Source: Hydrocarboniclastica marina (GTDB lineage: Bacteria > Pseudomonadota > Gammaproteobacteria > Pseudomonadales > Oleiphilaceae). Taken from it: 64,000 nt of DNA. The position numbers and the translations under genes are program-made. The stretch's first letter is position 1. Each line of letters begins with the position of its first letter. Location: positions 3,038,692-3,102,691 of the forward strand of contig NZ_CP031093.1 in assembly GCF_004851605.1 (NCBI RefSeq), in the 5' to 3' direction. Below are positions 1-7,727 of the stretch, one piece after another. The notes beneath the pieces were generated by a model that did not search any database, had not been told where the DNA came from, and saw only the letters and a program-made list of their open reading frames with translations.

Positions 1-105
1 ATCGTGAATGGCTTCTGCAAGGAAGTGTTCAAGGAGTTGCCCATGGAGTTTGCCGTGGAAGCAGGCAAGCTTCTGGAAGTCAGCCTTGAAGGCTCCGTGG
101 GCTAA
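1..105 (+). CDS. sufB: SufB, C-terminal end (partial)
   Basis: The window opens inside a reading frame whose last 34 residues run to a TAA at 103-105 and include [20 protein letters not shown]. This matches the C-terminus of SufB, the scaffold subunit of the SufBC2D Fe-S cluster assembly complex in the cytoplasm. The call rests on this short tail plus position directly before sufC and sufD, the usual operon order. The rest of the gene, and any IscR-type regulator, lies outside the window. Confidence 0.9.
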   Translation: MVNGFCKEVFKELPMEFAVEAGKLLEVSLEGSVG

Positions 106-162
106 ACCCCAAGGGCGATCAGAACCTGTATCAAAGATCCGTTCAGAGAGAGATTGCAACGC

Positions 163-921
163 ATGCTGAGTATCAAGAACCTCCACGCCACCGTTGACGG
201 CACCCCGATTCTCAAAGGCATCAACCTGGAGATCAAACCGGGTGAAGTCCACGCGATCATGGGTCCCAACGGCTCCGGAAAAAGCACCTTGTCCCAGGTG
301 CTGGCCGGCCATGAGGCTTTTGAAGTCACCGCCGGCCAAGTGTTGATGAATGGCGAAGATCTTCTCAGCAAGGAAATCGAAGAGCGCGCTCGCGACGGAC
401 TGTTCCTGGCTTTTCAGTATCCGGTCGAAATCCCCGGCGTCAGCAATATCCAGTTCTTGCGCACCGCGGTAAACTCGGTTCGCAAACATCGCGGTGAGCC
501 GGAGCTGGACGCTGTCGGCTTTATGAAACTCGCCAAGGAAACCGCCAAACGGGTCGACCTGGACATATCATTCCTGAAACGCGGCGTTAACGAAGGCTTC
601 TCCGGCGGCGAGAAAAAACGCAACGAAATTATGCAGATGATGCTGCTGGAACCGCGCCTGGCCATCCTTGACGAGACTGATTCGGGTCTGGACATCGACG
701 CACTGAAAACCGTTTCCGAAGGCGTCAACGCCAACCGCTCCCCAGACCGGTCCTTTCTGGTGGTGACACACTATCAGCGCTTACTGTCCTATATCATCCC
801 GGACTATGTGCACGTGCTCGCCGGCGGCCAGATCATCAAGTCCGGCGGTCGTGACCTGGCGCTTGAGCTGGAAGATAAAGGCTACGGCTGGCTCGGCATT
901 AACGAAGCGGCTGCGAGCTGA
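163..921 (+). CDS. sufC: SufC, Fe-S assembly ATPase
   Basis: ABC-type ATPase of the SufBC2D scaffold, which powers cluster assembly in the cytoplasm. The 252-residue product shows Walker A GPNGSGKST at 34-42, the ABC signature FSGGEKKRNE near residue 150 and Walker B LAILDETDSGLD near 170; the ETDSGLD form is typical of SufC rather than transporter ATPases. ATG at 163 is chosen because it follows a GAGAGAG purine stretch (145-151) and gives the family start MLSIKNLHA. An in-frame TTG nine bases upstream at 154 would add three residues and has no better ribosome site. Second gene of the suf operon. Confidence 0.96.
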   Translation: MLSIKNLHATVDGTPILKGINLEIKPGEVHAIMGPNGSGKSTLSQVLAGHEAFEVTAGQVLMNGEDLLSKEIEERARDGLFLAFQYPVEIPGVSNIQFLRTAVNSVRKHRGEPELDAVGFMKLAKETAKRVDLDISFLKRGVNEGFSGGEKKRNEIMQMMLLEPRLAILDETDSGLDIDALKTVSEGVNANRSPDRSFLVVTHYQRLLSYIIPDYVHVLAGGQIIKSGGRDLALELEDKGYGWLGINEAAAS

Positions 922-932
922 GGGAGGCGTTC

Positions 933-2234
933 ATGAAGCCAGCACCAACTCTGCCGGCGGCGTTTCTGGCCCGGAACGGCCAGCACCTGCCTGCTCCTCT
1001 GCAAGCGCTGCAGCACTCGCGCGGACAATCACTTCAAGGCATGCCGCTACCGACGCGCAAAACCGAAAACTGGAAATACTCCAGCCGCTATCTGTCTTTT
1101 GACGAGGCGCTAGCGCCGACGCTTGCCCAAAGCAAAGACAGCGACGCAGCTGTAATGACGACGCCGGTGTCGGGTTACCGCATTGTGATTCGCAACGGGC
1201 GAGTTGATCAGTCGGCTTCGGAATTTCCCGACAGCGCCGGCCTGCGCGTGACCCCGTTCAGTGAGCTGAGCAACGAGGATGCCCAGAAGCTTGCGGAAAG
1301 GCTCGATCATAGCCTCGACACTGCCACCACTCAGATGGCCCGGCTCAACACAGCCCGGCTGGAGGACGGCGTCTTTATTGCGGTGGCAAAAGATACCGAG
1401 GTCGACCGGCCCGTTTACATACAAGTTTTCACCGACACCGATTCCGGACAACAGGGTTCAGTGTACCCGCGCGTTATGGTCGAGATGGGCGCTTTCAGCA
1501 AGCTGACGCTGGTGGAACAGTATGACGCTGGTGGCGACGGCTCCTGTCTAGTCAATGCAGTGACCGAAGCCAATCTCGGCGATAGCGCCAACTTGACCTA
1601 CATCCGTCTTACGCTGGAGCCGGAAACCATCCGCCATATTGGCGCGACCGGCATTAGACTGGGCGCCAACAGCCGCTTCGAGAGTCACTGTATCGGCTTT
1701 GGCGGGGTTCTGCGCCGGCATGATCTGCAGGTCCGCTTTGAAGCGCCGGGGGCTGAGTGCTCTCTCAATGGCGTCGCGGTGACCCAGAATAGCCAGCACT
1801 ACGACAACCATACGGTGCTCGAGCATCTGGCCGGGCATTGCAACAGCGAAGAAACCTATCGCTGCATGGCGGCCGGCAAGTCCCACAATATATTCAACGG
1901 GCGCATTCACATCCACCGGGACGCCCAGAAAACCAACGCCCAGATGAGCAACAAGAACCTGTTGCTTTCCGCCGAGGCAGAGATTGATACCAAGCCCGAG
2001 CTTGAAATCTACGCGGATGACGTCAAGTGTGCCCATGGGGCCACGGTCGGCCGCCTGGATCCTGAAGCGCTATTTTACTTGCTCGCGCGGGGAATTGCCC
2101 GGGATGAGGCCCGCACACTTTTGAGCATGGGCTTTATCAACGAAATCGTGGCCAGGATACCCCTCGAAGACGTTCGCGAGCGGGTCGACCAGCGCCTTGC
2201 GGGATTCATCCAGAACAACCTTATTGAGGACTGA
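933..2234 (+). CDS. sufD: SufD, Fe-S assembly scaffold subunit
   Basis: Partner of SufB in the SufBC2D complex. The 433-residue protein shows an N-terminal segment with RKTENWKYSS and a C-terminal beta-helix region with the family stretch HGATVGRLDPEALFYL around residue 370, followed by SMGFINE, all typical of SufD. A clear GGGAGG ribosome site precedes the ATG, 11 bases after sufC ends, so sufC and sufD are co-translated or nearly so. Length is normal and no damage is seen. Confidence 0.95.
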   Translation: MKPAPTLPAAFLARNGQHLPAPLQALQHSRGQSLQGMPLPTRKTENWKYSSRYLSFDEALAPTLAQSKDSDAAVMTTPVSGYRIVIRNGRVDQSASEFPDSAGLRVTPFSELSNEDAQKLAERLDHSLDTATTQMARLNTARLEDGVFIAVAKDTEVDRPVYIQVFTDTDSGQQGSVYPRVMVEMGAFSKLTLVEQYDAGGDGSCLVNAVTEANLGDSANLTYIRLTLEPETIRHIGATGIRLGANSRFESHCIGFGGVLRRHDLQVRFEAPGAECSLNGVAVTQNSQHYDNHTVLEHLAGHCNSEETYRCMAAGKSHNIFNGRIHIHRDAQKTNAQMSNKNLLLSAEAEIDTKPELEIYADDVKCAHGATVGRLDPEALFYLLARGIARDEARTLLSMGFINEIVARIPLEDVRERVDQRLAGFIQNNLIED

Positions 2235-2240
2235 GCTACC

Positions 2241-3503
2241 ATGACTGACGCTGCCCAAGCCGCTCGAGCAACAGCGCCGGGAAGGGTCCTGGATATCGAC
2301 CGCATCCGGGCCGATTTTCCGATTCTTGCCGAGAAGATCAACGGCAAACCGCTGGTCTATCTCGACAACGCGGCGTCAGCGCAGAAACCGATTGCCGTCC
2401 TGGACGCGATGGACCACTACTACCGCACATCCCACAGCAACGTGCACCGCGGGGCCCACACCCTCGGCGATCGTGCTACAACAGCCTACGAAGGCGCGCG
2501 TGAAACCGTTCGGGCATTCATCAACGCCGGCAGCACGCGCGAAATTGTCTGGACCCGCGGCACGACCGAAGCGCTGAACATCGTGGCCAGCGGATTGGCA
2601 AAAGAGCTGAAGTCCGGCGATGAGATCCTCGTCAGCCACATGGAGCATCACGCCAATATCGTGCCCTGGCAGATGGTTTGCGAACGGACCGGCGCCAAAC
2701 TGCGGGTGATCGACGTTAACGACCGTGGCGAGCTGGATCAGGACAGTTTTGAGCAGCAGCTGAACGATCGCACCCGCGTACTGAGTGTGGCTCACGTTTC
2801 CAACGTGCTTGGCACCATCAACCCAGTGCGCGACATGATCGCCAAAGCACGGGCCCATGGTGCCATCACCGTGCTCGACGGCGCCCAGGCGGTGCCGCAC
2901 ATGAAGGTTGACGTACGGGAGCTGGACTGCGACTTCTACGCGTTTTCGTCGCATAAACTGCTGGGACCCACTGGCATTGGGGTGCTGTATGGCCGGGAAG
3001 CGGTCCTCAAGGATTTGCCGCCATATCAGGGCGGTGGCGAAATGATCGAACGGGTAACGTTCGAAAAGACAACCTGGGCTGACCTCCCCCACAAGTTTGA
3101 AGCGGGAACACCGGCGATTGCAGAAGCTGTAGGGCTCAAGGCTGCTATCGAGTACATGGAGGGCCTCGACCGAGAGCTGATCGAAGCGGCCGAGAAAGCG
3201 CTTCTCGAGCGTGCCAGAGAACTGGTACACACAGTGCCGGGCATGACCATAATGGGCACAGCAGCACACAAGGTACCGGTCTTTTCGTTCCAGATTGCCG
3301 GGCTGCATTCCAGCGATATCGGTACGTTGCTCGATCAGCAGGGCATCGCTATCCGTACCGGCAATCATTGCGCCATGCCGCTTATGGCCCGATTCGGCGA
3401 AAGTGGATCAGCCCGGGCTTCGTTTGCTTTCTACAATACCCTGGATGAAGTTGACCAGCTCTTCAGCGCCCTGGCCAAGCTCCAGCGCCTGTTTGCCGGG
3501 TGA
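2241..3503 (+). CDS. sufS: SufS, group II cysteine desulfurase
   Basis: PLP enzyme that removes sulfur from L-cysteine and hands the persulfide to SufE. The 420-residue protein has the PLP-binding lysine in SSHKLLGPTGIG (K239) and the catalytic cysteine in RTGNHCAMP (C377). MEHHANIVPW near residue 135 is also conserved in SufS/CsdA. It starts six bases after the sufD stop and continues the operon. The short loop around the catalytic cysteine and the adjacent sufE fit a SufE-dependent class II desulfurase. Confidence 0.96.
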   Translation: MTDAAQAARATAPGRVLDIDRIRADFPILAEKINGKPLVYLDNAASAQKPIAVLDAMDHYYRTSHSNVHRGAHTLGDRATTAYEGARETVRAFINAGSTREIVWTRGTTEALNIVASGLAKELKSGDEILVSHMEHHANIVPWQMVCERTGAKLRVIDVNDRGELDQDSFEQQLNDRTRVLSVAHVSNVLGTINPVRDMIAKARAHGAITVLDGAQAVPHMKVDVRELDCDFYAFSSHKLLGPTGIGVLYGREAVLKDLPPYQGGGEMIERVTFEKTTWADLPHKFEAGTPAIAEAVGLKAAIEYMEGLDRELIEAAEKALLERARELVHTVPGMTIMGTAAHKVPVFSFQIAGLHSSDIGTLLDQQGIAIRTGNHCAMPLMARFGESGSARASFAFYNTLDEVDQLFSALAKLQRLFAG

Positions 3504-3540
3504 AGAACATCCAGACTAATGCTCAACAGAGGGGTCGCAC

Positions 3541-3897
3541 ATGACTGCAGAAGCTTTCACACCGCAGCGCGGCGTAAAGATGACGCCGGAAGCGGTCGCC
3601 CACACCCAGAAACAACTGAGTAAGCGCCCAGATGCGCTTGGCATTCGCCTGGGCGTCAGAAAAAGTGGCTGTTCCGGGTTCAAATACGAAACAGACTGGG
3701 TTGATCAACCCGAAGCCGAGGACGAGATCTTCGAAATGGCCGACGGGGTTAAAGTCTTCGTCCGGCGCAAGGATCTGCCCGTGGTGAACGGGACAGAGAT
3801 CGACTACATCACGGAAGGTCTGAACTCAATGTTCTATTTCCGTAATCCTAATGCCACTGCTGAGTGCGGTTGCGGAGAAAGCTTCGCGGTTATCTGA
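3541..3897 (+). CDS. sufA: SufA/IscA-type Fe-S carrier
   Basis: A-type carrier that accepts Fe-S clusters from SufBCD and delivers them to target enzymes. The 118-residue protein has the three conserved cysteines of the family: one in SGCSGFKYE near residue 43 and two in the C-terminal ECGCGESF. GAGGGG six bases before the ATG gives a good ribosome site. It sits between sufS and sufT. IscA and ErpA share this fold, so the name sufA rests on operon context. Confidence 0.92.
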   Translation: MTAEAFTPQRGVKMTPEAVAHTQKQLSKRPDALGIRLGVRKSGCSGFKYETDWVDQPEAEDEIFEMADGVKVFVRRKDLPVVNGTEIDYITEGLNSMFYFRNPNATAECGCGESFAVI

Positions 3898-3939
3898 TCT
3901 AGCCGTGATTCCCAGATAAAGGTACAGGAACAGATTTCG

Positions 3940-4494
3940 ATGCAAGAACGGGAAGTGGTGCTCACCAAACGCGAAGTCGAAGGTCGTCTGGTGCCGTCCG
4001 GCACGGAAATCATGATCCCGTCGGACACCTTCGTGACTATCACCCAGTCCCTGGGCGGTAGTTTCACGGTAGCGGTCAACGGCAACCTCGCCCGGATAGA
4101 GGGGCACGACGCCGATGCGCTGGGCAAGCAACCCCTTCAGAGCAGCTTTGAGACGCCGGCAGACGGCTCCGTTAACGAAAACCAGGTCTGGGAAGCGCTA
4201 CGCAATTGCTACGATCCCGAAATTCCGGTCAACGTTGTCGACCTGGGACTGATCTACGAGTGTGCCATCATGCAGAAGACAGACCAGCCTGGTGACCCTG
4301 AGAACAAGGTTCACATTCTGATGACCCTGACCGCGGCCGGTTGCGGCATGGGACCGGTCATCGCTGATGACGTGAAACGCAAGGTCGAGAACGTTCCCAA
4401 TGTCGACAAGGTTGAAGTTGAGCTCACCTTTGATCCGCCCTGGAACAACGATATGCTGACTGACGAGGCAAAACTGGAATTGGGCATGCTCTGA
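3940..4494 (+). CDS. sufT: SufT, MIP18/DUF59 Fe-S assembly factor
   Basis: Putative Fe-S maturation factor of the DUF59 (MIP18) family. The 184-residue product has an N-terminal extension (about 1-75) containing PSGTEIMIPSDTFVTITQSLGGSFTV. The DUF59 domain (about 80-180) shows NCYDPEIPVNVVDLGLIYE, the cysteine in TAAGCGMGP and the closing VELTFDPPWN. The N-terminal extension and its place in a suf operon fit SufT as described in other bacteria. What it does chemically is less clear than for the other suf genes. Confidence 0.9.
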   Translation: MQEREVVLTKREVEGRLVPSGTEIMIPSDTFVTITQSLGGSFTVAVNGNLARIEGHDADALGKQPLQSSFETPADGSVNENQVWEALRNCYDPEIPVNVVDLGLIYECAIMQKTDQPGDPENKVHILMTLTAAGCGMGPVIADDVKRKVENVPNVDKVEVELTFDPPWNNDMLTDEAKLELGML

Positions 4495-4556
4495 GCCCCA
4501 CCCTGATCTGGCGCCCCTTATCGTCAATCCGTCTTCACCCGACCTGCAAGCGAGCC

Positions 4557-5006
4557 ATGACAGCCAACAACGAATTTACCAGCACCGAACTCGGCACCGA
4601 CGTGCAGCTTGACGACGTCATGGAAGCCTTTGAGGTACTCGATGACTGGGAGGACCGTTACGCCTACATTGTCGAGCTTGGCCGAAAGCTGCCGCCCTTT
4701 CCTGCCGCTGAACGGACTGAAGAGAACTTTGTGCAGGGCTGTCAGAGCCAGGTCTGGCTCACCCATTTCCGCGAGCCCGACACGGGCAAGCTGTTCTTTC
4801 TCATCGAAAGCGACGCGATTATTGTCAAGGGCCTGGCGGCGATTGTGCTGGTCGCGTTGAACGCCCGGACGCCGGACGAGGTGCTTGCGGTGGATGTGGA
4901 TGAGGTATTTAAGCGCATTGATCTTTTTCGGCATATTTCCCCGACTCGGGGGAATGGCTTGAGAAGTATGGTGGGGCGGATTCAGGGCGTTGCCGCCCAG
5001 GCTTAA
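4557..5006 (+). CDS. sufE: SufE, sulfur acceptor
   Basis: Accepts persulfide sulfur from SufS and passes it to SufB. The 149-residue protein carries the acceptor cysteine in VQGCQSQVWL (C62), and DDWEDRYAYIVELGRKLP near residue 30 is also typical of SufE. It is the last gene of the cluster, 62 bases after sufT. An imperfectly placed hairpin (5050-5069) follows the stop. CsdE is a related alternative, but the context favours SufE. Confidence 0.94.
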   Translation: MTANNEFTSTELGTDVQLDDVMEAFEVLDDWEDRYAYIVELGRKLPPFPAAERTEENFVQGCQSQVWLTHFREPDTGKLFFLIESDAIIVKGLAAIVLVALNARTPDEVLAVDVDEVFKRIDLFRHISPTRGNGLRSMVGRIQGVAAQA

Positions 5007-5049
5007 AGTCACTTTTTTGGGGCTGCTGAGCTGCTATTACGAACTTCTA

Positions 5050-5069
5050 CAGATACCCTTCCGTATCTG
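5050..5069 (+). terminator. Weak hairpin after sufE
   Basis: CAGATAC and GTATCTG pair around a six-base loop, 43 bases after the sufE stop. A pyrimidine-rich tract (CCTTTCCTTTTCT) follows after about eight bases, but there is no uninterrupted T run. It may end the suf operon, with modest confidence. Confidence 0.35.
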
Positions 5070-5106
5070 AGATGGGCCTTTCCTTTTCTAGGAAAAACAA
5101 CAGCCA

Positions 5107-5330
5107 CTGACTAAGGCTTTCGTCCATCGCCTGCGGCGCTGACCGAGTCACTTCGTTGGCAATAGCACCAAAGAAGTAACCAAGAAAGTGCCACCCCGCT
5201 GCGCTGCCCCTCGTACCGAGGGGTCCTCTGCGCTCCTCACCGCGCGAAGGCGCCCTCTAAACTCGCTGCGCTCAGACAACGAGGTCGCTTTATCTTCGCG
5301 CGGCTCCGGTGCTCGACAGCTTAGAGGGGA
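5107..5330 (-). repeat. Dispersed intergenic repeat, inverted copy
   Basis: Reverse-orientation, diverged copy of the element repeated at 5435 and 5731. Shared blocks on the minus strand include AAAGCCTTAGTCAG, the GTGACTCGGTCAGCGC block and the CTCGTTGTCTGAGCGCAGCG block, in the same order. The middle is changed, with CTCGTACCGAG in place of the usual segment. It contains no convincing gene. Confidence 0.8.
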
Positions 5331-5434
5331 TTGGGCGTTGGCTGAGGAACCGGAGAAAAGTTTAAAAATCTGGACAGATGCTTGAGCACAACTGCCAAAG
5401 CAATTTTTTCTTTACCTGTTACCTTGCACCAAGC

Positions 5435-5666
5435 TGACTCCCACTCCCTCCCCCTCTGAACTGGCGAGCATCGCAGCAGGCCGGGGATCAGCGGGCTCGT
5501 TGTCTGAGCGCAGCGAGTTTAGAGCACGCCCCCGGCCTGCGAGAAGCACAGCGAACCGCTTGCAAAGCAAGCGGCAGGAAGGGGGTGGCGTTTTCTTGGT
5601 TACTTCTTTGTCGCTACTGACAAAGAAGTGACTCGGTCAGCGCCAAAGGCGATGGACGAAAGCCTT
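5435..5666 (+). repeat. Dispersed intergenic repeat, direct copy 1
   Basis: 232-bp element that matches 5731-5962 at a constant offset of 296 bases with no indels seen and only scattered substitutions. It contains an inner dyad around CTTCTTTGTC and GACAAAGAAG (5603-5632) and ends in CAGCGCCAAAGGCGATGGACG. The short reading frames across it are products of the repeat and not supported genes. Confidence 0.88.
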
Positions 5667-5730
5667 AGTCAGTTGCAGTGGCAGTAAGTGTTGCAAACTC
5701 AGCCGCTGCCAAGCACAAAAACCCCCAACC

Positions 5731-5962
5731 TGACTTCCACTCCCTCCCCCTCTAAACTGGCGAGCATCGCAGCAGGCCGGGGATCAGTGCGCTCGTTGTC
5801 TGAGCGAAGCGAGTTTAGAGCGCACCCCCGGCCTGCGAGAAGCACAGCGAACCGCTTGCGCAGCAAGTGGCAGGAAGGGGGTAGCGTTTTCTTGGTTACT
5901 TCTTTGTCGCTACTGACAAAGAAGTGACTCGGTCAGCGCCAAAGGCGATGGACGAAAGCCTT
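5731..5962 (+). repeat. Dispersed intergenic repeat, direct copy 2
   Basis: Second direct copy of the 232-bp element, 296 bases after copy 1 and nearly identical to it. It ends about 50 bases from the aceF stop codon on the other strand. With the inverted copy it fills nearly all of the 1.0-kb gap between sufE and aceF. No transposase or flanking target duplication was seen. Confidence 0.88.
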
Positions 5963-6013
5963 TTCTTTATCTTTGGCTCTATCCCAAGCCAAGGATTGGC
6001 GCAACGAGCCCCG

Positions 6014-7708
6014 TCACATCATCAACTCCCGCATATCCTCCAGCAACCGCTTCAACAACGTCGTAAAGCGCGCCGCCTCAGCCCCATTAATAGCCCGATG
6101 ATCATAGGACAAAGACAGCGGCAACATCAGTCGGGGCACGAATCCATCTCCCTCCCATACCGGCTTCATGCTGGCCTTGGAAACCCCAAGAATCGCCACC
6201 TCAGGGCTATTAACGATCGGCGTGAACGCCGTGCCACCAATACCGCCAAGGCTGGTGATGGTAAAGCACGCGCCCTGCATCTCAGCGGGTTTAAGCTTCT
6301 TGTCCCGAGCTTTGGCCGCCAGATCCTGGGCTTCACTGGCCAACTCCCAGATGCCTTTTTTGTCGACATCCCGAATCACAGGAACCACGAGCCCGTTCGG
6401 GGTATCCACTGCGATGCCAATATGGATGTAATGCTTCTCGATGACTTCGCGCTTATCCATATCGAGCGAGACGTTGAACACCGGCTGTTCCCGCAGAGCA
6501 TAGGCACAGGCCTTGAGAATGAACGGCAGGGGCGTGATCTTGATGCCCTGTTTCTCCCCTGCGGCCTTCTGGCTCTTGCGGAACGCTTCCAGGTCGGTGA
6601 TGTCGGCGTCCTCAAACTGGGTGACGTGGGGCACGTTAAGCCAGCTACGTTGCATGCTGTCGGCGGTCAGGCTGTGCATGCGGCTCATGGCGCGGCGCTT
6701 AACTTCGCCGAACTGGCTGAAATCCGGCAGTTTCACGCCTGGGATGCCACCGCCCGTGCCCGTCGCGACGCCACCCTGGGTTTGCTTGAGCTGCTGTTTG
6801 ACGTAGCTCTGGACATCCTCTTTGAGGATGCGCTGTTTTGGGCCACTGCCTTTGACTTGCGGCAGGTTAACGCCCAGTTCGCGGGCGACTTTACGTACGG
6901 CCGGGCCGGCGTGTACGCGGGCTCCAGCAGCGGCTGTTTCCTCCGGTTCGGATGAGTCTGCTTCGGTTTCAGGTCGCGCTTTCTCATCGGCTGACTGAGT
7001 CGGCTTTTTCTTCGGAGGCTCTTCCTTACGATTTTCTGTCTCGGGTTGATCCTCATCGCCCGCGTTGCCTTCATCGCTTTCGACGCTCATCTCCAGCAAT
7101 GCATCGCCTTCGCTGACGGTGTCTTCAACCTTGACCAGCAGCTTCCCAATTTTTCCGGCAAAGGGAGAGGGCACTTCCATGCTGGCTTTATCGGATTCCA
7201 GCGTAACGAGCGGATCATCGACGGCGACCGTGTCGCCCTCTTTAACCTGAATCTCGATAATGGGCACGTCTTTCGATCCACCGATATCAGGGACCTTTAC
7301 GGTTTCCTGCTTCGACGTTTTTGCCGCCTTTTCAGGGGCCTCGGCTTTGGCTGGCTTATCTTCAGCTTCGTTTGTGCCGCGCGACTCTGACTCGGTTTCT
7401 CCAGGTTGATCCGCAACGTCACTATCGGCCGGATCCTTGCCCGAAGCATCTTCAGCAGACGATTCCTCACCCTCGGTATCGATCATGCCGACAAGGTCGC
7501 CTTCCTTGATCTTGTCGCCGACCGCCACTTTCAGCTCACGGATAGTGCCACCCATGGGCGAAGGGAGATCAACCGTTGCCTTGTCGGACTCCACCACCAG
7601 GATGGGATCTTCTGCCGCGACGGTGTCGCCGACCTGCACACTGACTTCGATCACCTCAACCTCGTCTGAACCACCGAGGTCGGGGACGCGAATTTCTTCT
7701 TTGCTCAT
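6014..7708 (-). CDS. aceF: Pyruvate dehydrogenase E2, dihydrolipoyl acetyltransferase
   Basis: E2 core of the pyruvate dehydrogenase complex; transfers the acetyl group from lipoate to CoA. The 564-residue protein has two lipoyl domains with target lysines in VVESDKATVDLP (about K43) and LESDKASMEVP (about K174), separated by an acidic, Glu/Ala/Lys-rich linker. An E3-binding domain (AVRKVARELGVNLPQVKGSG, about 270-305) and the catalytic domain, with the active-site stretch YDHRAINGAEA near 535, follow. The ATG is preceded by GGAGG and lies 19 bases after aceE. The HRxxN form instead of HRxxD is also known in Pseudomonas AceF, so it is not a defect. No lpd gene follows. Confidence 0.96.
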   Translation of the reverse strand: MSKEEIRVPDLGGSDEVEVIEVSVQVGDTVAAEDPILVVESDKATVDLPSPMGGTIRELKVAVGDKIKEGDLVGMIDTEGEESSAEDASGKDPADSDVADQPGETESESRGTNEAEDKPAKAEAPEKAAKTSKQETVKVPDIGGSKDVPIIEIQVKEGDTVAVDDPLVTLESDKASMEVPSPFAGKIGKLLVKVEDTVSEGDALLEMSVESDEGNAGDEDQPETENRKEEPPKKKPTQSADEKARPETEADSSEPEETAAAGARVHAGPAVRKVARELGVNLPQVKGSGPKQRILKEDVQSYVKQQLKQTQGGVATGTGGGIPGVKLPDFSQFGEVKRRAMSRMHSLTADSMQRSWLNVPHVTQFEDADITDLEAFRKSQKAAGEKQGIKITPLPFILKACAYALREQPVFNVSLDMDKREVIEKHYIHIGIAVDTPNGLVVPVIRDVDKKGIWELASEAQDLAAKARDKKLKPAEMQGACFTITSLGGIGGTAFTPIVNSPEVAILGVSKASMKPVWEGDGFVPRLMLPLSLSYDHRAINGAEAARFTTLLKRLLEDMRELMM

Positions 7709-7727
7709 CGCTTTTCCTCCGTGAACC

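Noticed and set aside
2376-3368. 330-codon open frame on the minus strand inside sufS
   Set aside because: Antisense shadow of a well-supported gene; no ribosome site and no recognisable family.
5188-5927. Small frames within the repeat region as genes
   Set aside because: They follow repeat boundaries and change frame between copies, so they are not conserved coding sequence.
5924-6955. 343-codon plus-strand frame antisense to aceF
   Set aside because: Lies on the complement of lipoyl and catalytic domains of AceF; product is low-complexity and has no motif.
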